In this document: positions 7,716 to 15,232 of the stretch, piece after piece | Layout: each line of letters starts with the position of its first letter | Numbering within the stretch: position 1 is the first letter of the stretch | Source: CAZKWY01 sp964556655 | Lineage (GTDB): Bacteria > Patescibacteriota > Minisyncoccia > Portnoybacterales > UBA2143 | Direction of reading: 5' to 3' | DNA: 25,722 nucleotides | Assembly (NCBI GenBank): GCA_964556655.1 | Contig: CAZKWY010000011.1 | Span: 1 to 25,722, forward strand | Made by a program: the position numbers and the translations under genes | Notes under the pieces: generated by a model | Database searches by the model: none | What the model saw: only the letters and a program-made list of their open reading frames with translations | Told to the model about the DNA's origin: nothing

Positions 7716-8987
7716 ATGGACCACTTAGACAAAGTTACTCTCAAGTCTCCTTCTTTTAAAAAATTTGAAAAAATCGCTCCCAAGGACTTTGATAAAATTG
7801 CCCGCTTGTCTCATCCTCTTAAAAATAAAAAAGTTATTCATATTAATTCTACCCAGCTTGGAGGAGGAGTTTCAGTCCTTCTGCGCAGCCAAGTGCCCTT
7901 GGAGCAATCACTGGGCATTAATTCGCAATGGTATATTATCAAAGCGCCTCTTTTTTTCTTTGAAATTACCAAAAAAATTCATAACCTTTTACAGGGAGAA
8001 AAAGGACAATTAACTAAGGGAGAAAAAAGTTTCTATCTAGATTGGCTTTACGGCCAAATAGCAATTTCCTTCAAAGAACTGATCGCCAAAGAAAAGCCGG
8101 ATGTTATTATCATTCACGATCCCCAGCCCCTGCCCTTAATAGAGTATATTCCTGATTCCGCAGCTTCGGCGCTCCGCCTTCATATTGACCTTTCCCATCC
8201 TAACCCTAATATCCTGTCTTTCCTCAGGCCCTTAATGAAAAAATACCGCCTTACTATAATCAGCCATCCTAGCTACCGCCCTAAATGGATGAATCTACAG
8301 AGCTCTCGCATCATTATGCCCGCTATTAATCCTTTTACCGCCAAAAACAAAACGATCGCCCTAAAGAAAGCAAAAGAAATTCTCGGTCTCTATCATATTG
8401 ACGCTAGCCGACCACTTGTCTCTCAAGTCTCCCGCTTTGATCCATGGAAAGACCCGCTAGGAGTTTTTAAGGCCTATCAAAAAGCCAAAAAAGAGATTCC
8501 CCAGCTTCAACTAGTTCTAGCAGGCATCATGCAGGCCCAAGACGACCCCCAAGCAGAAAAAATATTCCAAGAGATAAAAAGAAGAGCCAAAAACGATAAA
8601 GATGTTTTTCTTTTCGCCTACCCCAAGCACCTTAAGGGAGTTTCTAACGATCTTTTTATCAATGCCGTCTATACTGCCAGCCAAGTTATTATGCAAAAAT
8701 CTCTTCGGGAGGGGTTCGGCCTGACCGTCACTGAAGCAATGTGGAAAGGCAAGCCCGTCATCGGCGGCAACGCTAAAGGCATCTCCCTGCAAATAGAACA
8801 CGGACGCACCGGCTATCTCGTCAATTCTTTCCAAGAAGCAGCCCAATGCTTGATTGATTTGCTTAAAAATCCAAGGCAAAGGAAAATTATCGGCGAAGCG
8901 GCAAAAAAGAGTGTTCGTGAAAACTTTCTTGTTTCGCGGCTTGTCGCCGACCATCTTTCTGTCTATCAAGAGCTTCTGTCTAAATGA
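7716..8987 (+). CDS. GT4-type glycosyltransferase resembling trehalose synthase TreT
   Basis: 423-residue GT-B fold enzyme. The N-terminal half has the TreT-like segments HINSTQLGGGVSVLLRSQVP, GINSQWYIIKAP, VIIIHDPQPLPLIEY and RLHIDLSHPNPNILSFL. The C-terminal half holds the donor-sugar site: VSRFDPWKDPLGVFKAY, LVLAGIMQAQDDP, and the E-x7-E motif in KSLREGFGLTVTEAMWKGKP followed by GGNAKGISLQIEHGRTGYLV. In characterised TreT the enzyme makes trehalose reversibly from NDP-glucose and glucose; the match of the substrate-side segments supports that or a closely related transfer, but specificity is inferred. It is a single-gene transcript ending in an 8-base convergent overlap with the uppP-like gene. 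No Shine-Dalgarno sequence is obvious before the ATG. Confidence 0.85.
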   Translation: MDHLDKVTLKSPSFKKFEKIAPKDFDKIARLSHPLKNKKVIHINSTQLGGGVSVLLRSQVPLEQSLGINSQWYIIKAPLFFFEITKKIHNLLQGEKGQLTKGEKSFYLDWLYGQIAISFKELIAKEKPDVIIIHDPQPLPLIEYIPDSAASALRLHIDLSHPNPNILSFLRPLMKKYRLTIISHPSYRPKWMNLQSSRIIMPAINPFTAKNKTIALKKAKEILGLYHIDASRPLVSQVSRFDPWKDPLGVFKAYQKAKKEIPQLQLVLAGIMQAQDDPQAEKIFQEIKRRAKNDKDVFLFAYPKHLKGVSNDLFINAVYTASQVIMQKSLREGFGLTVTEAMWKGKPVIGGNAKGISLQIEHGRTGYLVNSFQEAAQCLIDLLKNPRQRKIIGEAAKKSVRENFLVSRLVADHLSVYQELLSK

Positions 8988-9774
8988 AAACGGAAGCCAT
9001 TACCAGCAAGGCGAAAACTAATACGAAATAGCCAAAATTAACCTTGCGCGCCACGCGCAGAAGGAGATCAATGGTCAGCCAGCCAAAGACAAAAGAAAAA
9101 AGCAACGCCCAAAAAGAGGCCTTTAAGAGTAAGATATCTCTAAAATTTAAAACAATATTGCCAAAAAAAACAATCGGCAGGCTCATTAAAAAACTTAACC
9201 TTAAAGCAGCTTCGTCGTCATACTTCTTTAAAAGCAAAAAAGAAACTGTCAGCCCAGAACGAGAGAGGCCGGGCAAAACAGCCAACGCCTGGCCCAGCCC
9301 CAAAAAAAACCCGTCTTTTTTATCCACCTGGCTCGTTTTTTTATGTCCGCCCGAACGATATCTTATTTGAAGAACAGCCGTGATGATTAGCAAAAAACCA
9401 ATAACAACATTAACAATTTTAGCTGAAAAAGCCAAGCTAGAGCTTATCTCCATGGAAAGCCTGTAAAAGACGAAGCCCAAGATCCCGCTCAAAACAGTAA
9501 CAATGGCTAAAAATTCAGCCAGCTTTTTATCTTCTGACTCGCTGGATCTATAATTTATGAAAGTTTTGATTATTTTCCAAACATCTTTACGAAAGTAAAT
9601 AAGGGCCGCCAAAAAAGTCCCCAGATGCAAAAAAAGCGCCTGGCGGATGAGTTCTGAAGTTTCTGCCTGATTATGGAAAAAATTCTTGCTAATTAAAACA
9701 AGCATTCCTTCAGAGCTGACAGGCAGCCATTCTGCCACTCCTTGGACTAGACCAAGAATAATTTGTTCTACCAT
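8980..9774 (-). CDS. uppP: Undecaprenyl-diphosphatase (UppP/BacA family), atypical active-site motif
   Basis: 264-residue multi-helix membrane enzyme of the BacA/UppP family, which removes a phosphate from undecaprenyl-PP to recycle the lipid carrier for wall and glycan synthesis. Motif 1 is LGLVQGVAEWLPVSSEGMLV (residues 7-26) and motif 2 is GLGQALAVLPGLSRSGLTVS, with the PGxSRSG core intact. Compared with E. coli (EGLTEFLPVSSTGH), the first Glu is Gln11 and the His is Met24, while Glu15 and the serines remain. The stop overlaps the convergent glycosyltransferase stop by 8 bases. Transcribed from a promoter that overlaps the suf promoter. Family is certain; whether this variant is fully active as a diphosphatase is open. 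Confidence 0.88.
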   Translation of the reverse strand: MVEQIILGLVQGVAEWLPVSSEGMLVLISKNFFHNQAETSELIRQALFLHLGTFLAALIYFRKDVWKIIKTFINYRSSESEDKKLAEFLAIVTVLSGILGFVFYRLSMEISSSLAFSAKIVNVVIGFLLIITAVLQIRYRSGGHKKTSQVDKKDGFFLGLGQALAVLPGLSRSGLTVSFLLLKKYDDEAALRLSFLMSLPIVFFGNIVLNFRDILLLKASFWALLFSFVFGWLTIDLLLRVARKVNFGYFVLVFALLVMASVFI

Positions 9775-9780
9775 TGAATC

Positions 9781-9809
9781 TTGCTTTTAAATAAAAACAC
9801 CCATATCAT
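9781..9809 (+). promoter_or_regulatory. Promoter of the suf pair
   Basis: Plus strand TTGCTT (9781-9786), 17-base spacer, TATCAT (9804-9809). The predicted start is near 9816, giving a leader of about 23 bases with AAAGGA about 15 bases ahead of the ATG. The -10 box is superimposed on that of the divergent promoter. Confidence 0.5.
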
Positions 9810-9833
9810 ATCACAACAAAGGAAGCAAGACAA
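9805..9833 (-). promoter_or_regulatory. Promoter of the uppP-like gene
   Basis: Minus strand TTGTCT (9828-9833), 17-base spacer, TATGAT (9805-9810), with TG one base before the -10 box. Same design as the exporter promoter at 7620-7648. The leader to the ATG at 9774 is about 24 bases. Confidence 0.58.
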
Positions 9834-9838
9834 TCAAT

Positions 9839-10549
9839 ATGCTCCTATCAATCAACAACCTAAAAGCTTCGGCCAGCCACGAAGAAATCCTAAAAGGCGT
9901 TAACTTAAAAATAGGCGCCGGAGAAGTCCAGGCTGTTTTAGGCCCTAATGCCTCTGGCAAAAGCACTCTTGCCCAAGTAATTTCCGGCAATCCCAAATAC
10001 CGCGTCACAGAAGGAAAAATTATTTTCGAAGGGAAGAAAATTAACCGATCAAGCCCCGAGGAAAGAGCTCGCATGGGGATTGCCCTGGCTTGGCAAAATC
10101 CTCCCGCGGTCAAAGGCGTTACTCTTGAAAAAATGATGAGAAAAATCGCCGGATCCCAAAAGAAATTCTTCCCCTTGGCCGATAAACGACTTCTTGAAAG
10201 AGAAGTTAATTTAGAATTTTCCGGCGGGGAGAAAAAAATATCTGAACTGGCGCAAATTCTTTCCCTAGAGCCCAAGTTAGCCATTCTAGACGAAATTGAT
10301 TCCGGTTTAGACTTGAAAAAATCAAAACAAGTAGCCCAATTCATCAAAGAAGAGTTTATTAAGAAAAAAATCGCCGTGATAGTTATCACCCATTCAGGAG
10401 CTATTCTTCGTTTTCTTAAGCCGTCTTTAACTTATGTTATGCTAAAAGGAAAAGTTATCTGCCAAGAAAAAAATTACCAAAAAGTCCTTAAAGTGATTGA
10501 AAAATACGGTTATGAAAAATGCAAAAAATGCCCATTACTGGCAAATTGA
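9839..10549 (+). CDS. sufC: Fe-S cluster assembly ATPase SufC (or SmsC)
   Basis: 236-residue ABC-type ATPase of the SUF Fe-S cluster scaffold. Walker A is GPNASGKST (35-43), followed by the SufC-typical VTEGKIIFEGKKI and a MGIALAWQNPPAVKGVTL segment at the Q-loop. The signature is EFSGGEKKISELAQ and Walker B is LAILDEIDSGLD, with the D-loop and H-loop (VITHSGAILRFL). It ends in a Cys-containing tail, KCKKCPLLAN, after YGYEKC. The SufB-like gene overlaps its 3' end, so the two are made as a pair. No SufS, SufU, SufE, SufA or SufD is in the window. Identification is secure. Confidence 0.94.
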   Translation: MLLSINNLKASASHEEILKGVNLKIGAGEVQAVLGPNASGKSTLAQVISGNPKYRVTEGKIIFEGKKINRSSPEERARMGIALAWQNPPAVKGVTLEKMMRKIAGSQKKFFPLADKRLLEREVNLEFSGGEKKISELAQILSLEPKLAILDEIDSGLDLKKSKQVAQFIKEEFIKKKIAVIVITHSGAILRFLKPSLTYVMLKGKVICQEKNYQKVLKVIEKYGYEKCKKCPLLAN

Positions 10550-11432
10550 CCATCAGATAAAAAATATTAGCGCCAGCCCAAATGTTGTTGCCTTGCCCAT
10601 TCAAGAAGCATGGGAAAGATTTAATTGGCTTAAAAAATATTTCCTCCGCCAGCCAAAAGAGGGTTATTTTGTTTGGGTAAAAAAACAAACAGACTCTTCT
10701 CTTCGCACTTGCGTCACCATTTCCTCTTCTAAGACTACCCAAAATATGAACAATCTTCTTGTTTTAGAAGACGGCATCAAGGCAAAAATAATAGGAGTTT
10801 GCAGCGCTTTGGATAGAGAATGCGGCGGGACCCATCAAGCAAAAGGGAAAATAATTTTAAAACCATCCAGCAGCCTCATCTACGAGCATCATCACAGCTG
10901 GACAGAAAAAAATAAGGTAGCCACAGATTATTCTTTTTCTCTAGCTAAAAACGCTTCTCTCAAATACACTTTCAAGAGCCTTTCCCCGCCGAAAAAATTA
11001 TCCATGAAAACCTTCGCGGAAGTTGGCCAAAATGCTAATCTTGAGATAAAAATGCTCATTAGCGGAGCTAAACAATCATCAATTAACTTAAGCGATGCTA
11101 TTAGCCTAAAAGAAAAAGGCAGTAGCGGAATAACTAGATTAAGACTGGTCGGGAAAGAAAAAAGCATTCTTAGCGCTAAGAGCTCCATTGCTGCCCTCGC
11201 GCCAAGCAAAGGCCATTTAGATTGCCAAGGGCTAATAGCAGACAAACAATCAGAGATAGACCTTTCCCCGCGCCTGATGATTAAAAATAAGGAAGCGCTT
11301 GTTACCCACGAAGCTTCTATCGGTAAAATTTCCGAAGAACAGCTTAATTATCTAAGAACAAGAGGGTTTTCCGAAAAAGAAGCCGTTGACCTCATCATTG
11401 GCGGCTTTTTAGAGGACGGTTCTAAACAATAA
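10512..11432 (+). CDS. Short SufB-like Fe-S scaffold protein
   Basis: 306 residues from the ATG at 10512 (a TTG at 10497 would add five). It is the beta-helix scaffold partner of SufC and is far shorter than E. coli SufB (about 495) or SufD (about 420). The C-terminal core is diagnostic: LDCQGLIADKQSEIDLSPRL, then THEASIGKISEEQLNYLRTR and GFSEKEAVDLIIGGF. Cys238 falls where SufB has its sulfur-accepting Cys405, and His266-Glu267 where SufB has His433-Glu434 (alignment by eye), so this is SufB-like, not SufD-like. An N-terminal CSALDRECGGTHQAKGK and HHHSW segment matches short archaeal-type SufB proteins. It overlaps sufC by 38 bases. A likely homodimeric scaffold for SufC2B2-like assembly; the single-scaffold arrangement is an inference. 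Confidence 0.85.
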   Translation: MKNAKNAHYWQIDHQIKNISASPNVVALPIQEAWERFNWLKKYFLRQPKEGYFVWVKKQTDSSLRTCVTISSSKTTQNMNNLLVLEDGIKAKIIGVCSALDRECGGTHQAKGKIILKPSSSLIYEHHHSWTEKNKVATDYSFSLAKNASLKYTFKSLSPPKKLSMKTFAEVGQNANLEIKMLISGAKQSSINLSDAISLKEKGSSGITRLRLVGKEKSILSAKSSIAALAPSKGHLDCQGLIADKQSEIDLSPRLMIKNKEALVTHEASIGKISEEQLNYLRTRGFSEKEAVDLIIGGFLEDGSKQ

Positions 11433-11942
11433 TCAAATTTTTCTGGCATCATAAGCCCAATGAAGCAAGGCTTGCTTTTGTTTTCGGCGGCATTGGTAAT
11501 TTCCCCGGCGGCAGTTTTTTTCTACAGCCGCCCAATGCCTTTTAAAGGCTTTCCACCTTTTTATTTGTCGCTTGTCTTCTTTCTCTATTCTTCTTCCTAA
11601 ATAATAACGGCAATACCACTGAAACCATCCGCGAGGATCTTCATGATAAATCCATCCTTTTTTACGCCAAACAGATAACGGCTGGAAAGCATTAATTTTA
11701 AAATAATTTAGCTGCGGATCATGCCTTTTGGAGCAAAGCTTAGCTTTTTTGAACCAGGAAACTGGAAACTCTTTTTGGCAATCAGTCATATATTTTCCGC
11801 CAAAAACACCCAAAGCCAGCATTTCTTTGGGCGTAAGATGCGGCTTAAAATCATCAGCCATTTTTCGGCCGATCGGCGCAACAAGCCGATATTGATATCC
11901 TTTTTGCATTTTATCGTTAACGACAATAATTTTCTTTTTCAT
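11433..11942 (-). CDS. Conserved protein of unknown function with a DPRGWFQWYCRYYLGRR motif
   Basis: 169 residues, basic, soluble, rich in Trp, Tyr, Lys and Arg. It contains MADDFKPHLTPKEMLALGVF, GGKYMTDCQKEFP, then DPRGWFQWYCRYYLGRR and EDKRQIKRWKAFKRHW, and a C-terminal CRRGNYQCRRKQKQALLHWA. From memory these segments recur in uncharacterised proteins of diverse bacteria and some eukaryotes; I know of no assigned function. Four or more cysteines and a strong positive charge suggest metal or nucleic-acid contact, but that is speculative. It is a single-gene transcript with its own promoter (11979-12007), and its stop directly abuts the stop of the SufB-like gene coming from the other side, with no terminator visible. 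Confidence 0.8.
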   Translation of the reverse strand: MKKKIIVVNDKMQKGYQYRLVAPIGRKMADDFKPHLTPKEMLALGVFGGKYMTDCQKEFPVSWFKKAKLCSKRHDPQLNYFKINAFQPLSVWRKKGWIYHEDPRGWFQWYCRYYLGRRIEKEDKRQIKRWKAFKRHWAAVEKNCRRGNYQCRRKQKQALLHWAYDARKI

Positions 11943-11978
11943 AGCATTATCAAGCTCTAATATTTATTGCTTATCGTT

Positions 11979-12007
11979 ATTATAAAATAAAAAAAATATT
12001 TTGCCAG
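11979..12007 (-). promoter_or_regulatory. Promoter of the DPRGWFQW-motif gene
   Basis: Minus strand CTGGCA (12002-12007), 17-base AT-rich spacer, TATAAT (11979-11984). The leader to the ATG at 11942 is about 29 bases. The same 72-base gap must also hold the plus-strand promoter of the L,D-transpeptidase, for which I see only a TATAAA-like box. Confidence 0.5.
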
Positions 12008-12014
12008 ATAAAAA

Positions 12015-13475
12015 ATGCCTCGTTTAATTAAATTTATTGCCGTTCTTTTTTCCGCCAGCCTAGCTGTTTTTGTCGCAGCTTATTTTCTATTTTTTTCTAC
12101 TCCCCAATACGCTAAAAGCTATCGTATTGACAATAGCGCCTGTTCTTACCAGCAAAATGAATACGCCCAGATAAGCTTTTCTTTTACTGCTTCGGAAAAA
12201 TCCCTTTCTCCAGTCCCCCGCTACGAAATTAAAGAATTTCCTATCTCCGCCAAAACAAAAATTCTTTTCTATAATATTCAGGAAGCGGCTGTTAGCTTTA
12301 CCTACGAAGAAATAACTGGAAATCCCCTCATTGAAAAAATAGAATACCACCAACAAGACAATTATTTTGTTCTTGCCATTTTTCGCCAAGGCCCGCTAGC
12401 CCCTGTCCAAATAAGCCAAAACGAAAACCAGCTAAACATTTCTCTGCCAAATTCCAGCAAAAACTATCCTTCTTTTTCTAAATACCAACCAGCAGATAAT
12501 TCTTCTATTGATCCGACAATGCAAAAAATCAGCGTAAAAGCAGATTTAGAAGGATCTTTTAAAAAAGCTAATATGTTCGTCCAAGACGAACCAATCAGCT
12601 TTATCGTTAACAAAATATCAGAAGGCCGTTATTTGCTGGAAACGGAAAAAGCGCTAGCTAATGAAATGAGCTATAAGGTTAAAGCGATTATCATTGACGA
12701 AAAAGATAGAGCTAGCGCCACGCTCTGGCAATTTAACGCCCAGATTATTCCAGAAAGAAAAGGCCTAGACAACAACCGCTTTAAATATCTCGGCTGGTGG
12801 GGAAAAGTTAATAATAATGAAATCTCTGTTATGGAAGAGCCAAACAGTAACTCTAAGATCAGGGGCTATCTTTCTACCGCTAATAGAGTAAAAGTCCTTA
12901 AAGAAGTATATGGAGAATCTATTAACAGCAATAATCTATGGTATCAGATAGACGGCGGAGCTTATCGCGGCGCCTATGTCTTTTCCGCCCATATTACCGC
13001 TATTACCCAGCCCCAACCTCCAAATGATTTTACCATTCCTAAAGAAGTCAAAAAGGGAGAATATTGGATTGATTTCGATTTAACGGAAAAGATTCTTACC
13101 CTATTTAAATACAATCAGCCTGTTTTTTCTACTTATGCCTCTCCTGGCCGTTCTGTCTATCCCACGGTTACAGGCGTCTTCCGCGTCTGGTATAAAATGG
13201 AAAAAGACCGTATGAGAGGCGGCCCGCCGACAGTTTCTTACTACTATGATTTACCAAATGTCCCCTATGTTCTCTATTACTACAAATCATACGCCATTCA
13301 CGGAACATATTGGCACGACAAATTCGGCCTTCCTCAAAGCGCTGGTTGCACTAACCTAACCCAAGGAGATGCCGAATATGTTTTTTCTAAAACAAGTCCT
13401 ATTCTTTCTGAAAACACTAACCAGATAAAATCCACCAGCGACAACCAAGGTTCTGTTATCTACAACCACTATTAA
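12015..13475 (+). CDS. L,D-transpeptidase (YkuD) with signal anchor and SH3-like domain
   Basis: 486-residue exported or anchored wall enzyme. It begins with a hydrophobic segment (FIAVLFSASLAVFVAAYFLF, 7-26). A large beta-rich external region of unknown fold follows (about 35-250), then an SH3-like stretch (about 260-330, with SVMEEPNSNSKIRGYL and LWYQIDGGAYRGAYVF). The C-terminal YkuD catalytic domain runs from about 345 to 460. The catalytic site is read directly: His429 in YAIHGTYWHDKFGLP and nucleophile Cys445 in QSAGCTNL, the family's HGT...S-x-GC-x-N pattern. Such enzymes form 3-3 peptidoglycan crosslinks, sometimes attach proteins to the wall, and some only bind. Together with the uppP-like gene it indicates a peptidoglycan wall. 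It ends four bases before the convergent histidine kinase gene. Confidence 0.9.
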   Translation: MPRLIKFIAVLFSASLAVFVAAYFLFFSTPQYAKSYRIDNSACSYQQNEYAQISFSFTASEKSLSPVPRYEIKEFPISAKTKILFYNIQEAAVSFTYEEITGNPLIEKIEYHQQDNYFVLAIFRQGPLAPVQISQNENQLNISLPNSSKNYPSFSKYQPADNSSIDPTMQKISVKADLEGSFKKANMFVQDEPISFIVNKISEGRYLLETEKALANEMSYKVKAIIIDEKDRASATLWQFNAQIIPERKGLDNNRFKYLGWWGKVNNNEISVMEEPNSNSKIRGYLSTANRVKVLKEVYGESINSNNLWYQIDGGAYRGAYVFSAHITAITQPQPPNDFTIPKEVKKGEYWIDFDLTEKILTLFKYNQPVFSTYASPGRSVYPTVTGVFRVWYKMEKDRMRGGPPTVSYYYDLPNVPYVLYYYKSYAIHGTYWHDKFGLPQSAGCTNLTQGDAEYVFSKTSPILSENTNQIKSTSDNQGSVIYNHY

Positions 13476-13479
13476 AAAC

Positions 13480-15159
13480 CTATGAGGAAAGGAATCCTCT
13501 TTCTATGGGCAGAGAAAAGCAGAAAGTTGTCCCTTCTCCCTTTCTGCTTTCAAACCAAATTTCTCCTCCGTGCGCCTCAATAATGTTTTTACAAATAAAA
13601 AGACCTAACCCTGTTCCTTCGGTTTCATGAAGGATAGCGTTATCAGCCCGAAAAAACTTTTTAAAGATACGGTCATGCCTCGCCCGAGGGATGCCAATGC
13701 CATCATCTTTAACTGTTATCTCTAACTCGTTTTTATTGTCTTTTTTTCGATCAACGCTAATTTCCGCTTTGCCTCCAGGATTGTTAAATCTGATCGCGTT
13801 ATCCAGTAAATTTTGCATCACCAGTAATATTTTCTCTCTGTCCAATCTAATCTCTGGCAGAACTTTTTTCGATTCTTTAAAAATAAGCTTGATTTTTTTC
13901 TTTTTAGCCAATTCCTCCATTGAAGCGAACGCCTCTCTGGCAATATCTTCTAAAGAATAATAATCTGAACGATAGACTAGACGGCCCTCTTCAATGCGCG
14001 CCACATCAAGCAAATCATTAATAAGATTAATCATCCTCTCGTTGCTTTGATACCCTTTGTCTAGGAGCTCTTTTTCGTCAAAAGACAACTTTGAAGCGCT
14101 ACTGTCCCTAAGCATTTGCAAAGTCCATTTGATAGCTGAAAGCGGCGTCCTTAATTGATGAGCAGCAATAGAAACAAATTCTGTTTTTAGCCGCTCAATT
14201 TCTTTCTCCCTAGTGATGTCATGGAGAGTTATCATCAAGCCGACTCGCCTCCTGCCAGCGGTAACAGTAGTAATGGAAACTTGAAAAAATTGCTTAAACG
14301 GCCTTTTAAAAACTAATTCGTACTCTCTCCCTATCGGTTCTTCTTCTTTTTCAAGAATCTTATAAAGCTTGTCTATATGAGAATATTCTCTAATCTGGTC
14401 CAACCTCTTATGGATAACTTCTTTTTGCTTAATGCCCAATATCTTTTCTGCTTCAGGATTCACTAAAACAATGCGATGGCTCGGATCAAGCATAACTAAG
14501 CCGTCTAAAAGGCTTTTTACAATCGCTTCTACTTTGTTTTTCTCTAGCTCCAAGTCAATTGTCTTTCTCTCAACCTGCTGGTACATTTGAGAGTTTTGAA
14601 CAAAGCCAGCAATTTCATCAGAAATAATCTTAACAATCTTTAATTCAATTTCTGAAAGGGTTTCTTTGGGACGGTCAAAATAAAAATTTAAGGTTCCGAT
14701 GGCTTCTCCTTTGGCAATAAGAGGAGAACACAAAAGAGAGAAAAAATCCATCTTAAGTCTTCTTATTTTTTTTACATATTCTGGCGGAGTATCTGGATGA
14801 GAGAAGATATCCTTCATTAAAATAGGCCTCTTTTTCTTCGTCGTTACGCCAATTAAGCCTTCGTTTTTCATAATAACACCCTTTTCAGTTCGACTGAAAT
14901 GGATATACTCGTTTGGAATATTATAGGAAGCAGCGATATAGAATTGCCCTTCTTCGTCTAATAACCAAACAGCGATCATTTTTGCCTCAATGCGCACTCC
15001 AATGCTGTCTAAAACTTTTTCCAGAATTTCATTAATGTCTGAGCCAACAGCAAAAAGACTGGAAACCTTATGCAAGGCCCTTATCCAATTAAGCTCTTCC
15101 TTTTTTCCGGCTTCGCTTGGAAGACCCGGCTTTATTTCTAAAGACTTATCTTCTGCCAT
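13480..15159 (-). CDS. Soluble sensor histidine kinase (GAF-PAS-HisKA-HATPase), orphan
   Basis: 559 residues from the ATG at 15157-15159; the frame continues upstream only to a TTG inside a hairpin. There is no membrane helix, so it is probably cytoplasmic. Domains: GAF (about 30-190), PAS (about 206-320, with MLDPSHRIVLVNPEAEKILG), HisKA with the H-box FVSIAAHQLRTPLSAIKW and phospho-acceptor His334, then HATPase with the N-box LLVMQNLLDNAIRFNN, G1 DDGIGIP, the F-box segment IFKKFFRAD, and G2 EGTGLGLFICKNIIEAHGGE. All kinase residues seem intact. No response regulator is present in the window, so the partner is unknown. It lies 73 bases after a GlcG/HbpS-like gene; HbpS proteins are partners of a two-component kinase in Streptomyces, which makes the neighbourhood suggestive. 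Confidence 0.93.
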   Translation of the reverse strand: MAEDKSLEIKPGLPSEAGKKEELNWIRALHKVSSLFAVGSDINEILEKVLDSIGVRIEAKMIAVWLLDEEGQFYIAASYNIPNEYIHFSRTEKGVIMKNEGLIGVTTKKKRPILMKDIFSHPDTPPEYVKKIRRLKMDFFSLLCSPLIAKGEAIGTLNFYFDRPKETLSEIELKIVKIISDEIAGFVQNSQMYQQVERKTIDLELEKNKVEAIVKSLLDGLVMLDPSHRIVLVNPEAEKILGIKQKEVIHKRLDQIREYSHIDKLYKILEKEEEPIGREYELVFKRPFKQFFQVSITTVTAGRRRVGLMITLHDITREKEIERLKTEFVSIAAHQLRTPLSAIKWTLQMLRDSSASKLSFDEKELLDKGYQSNERMINLINDLLDVARIEEGRLVYRSDYYSLEDIAREAFASMEELAKKKKIKLIFKESKKVLPEIRLDREKILLVMQNLLDNAIRFNNPGGKAEISVDRKKDNKNELEITVKDDGIGIPRARHDRIFKKFFRADNAILHETEGTGLGLFICKNIIEAHGGEIWFESRKGEGTTFCFSLPIERGFLSS

Positions 15160-15165
15160 AACTGA

Positions 15166-15215
15166 AAAAGGCAAAGAAAGAATAATTTTCCCCCACAGAC
15201 CTTCCTTTGCCTTTT
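15166..15215 (-). terminator. Hairpin just before the kinase gene (attenuator or terminator candidate)
   Basis: An 11-base perfect inverted repeat, AAAAGGCAAAG (minus strand, 15215-15205) and CTTTGCCTTTT (15176-15166), with a 28-base loop. The right arm runs into TTTTT and ends 6 bases before the kinase ATG. It could terminate the upstream GlcG-like transcript, or control entry into the kinase gene. Confidence 0.45.
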
Positions 15216-15232
15216 GCTACAGATGCGCTAGG

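Noticed and set aside
9811..10389. 192-codon frame antisense to sufC
   Set aside because: It lies wholly over a clear SufC gene, has no ribosome site, and its composition is that of a reverse reading.
13483..13498. Short GAGGA / TCCTC hairpin at the 3' end of the kinase gene
   Set aside because: Only five base pairs and inside the coding sequence of the kinase; not a credible terminator.
13480..15159. General homopolymer undercounting as a sufficient explanation for the frame breaks
   Set aside because: Runs of eight A/T inside the histidine kinase (near 14766-14773) and the SIMPL gene (near 6530) are in frame, so errors are not universal; single errors at the breaks remain possible.
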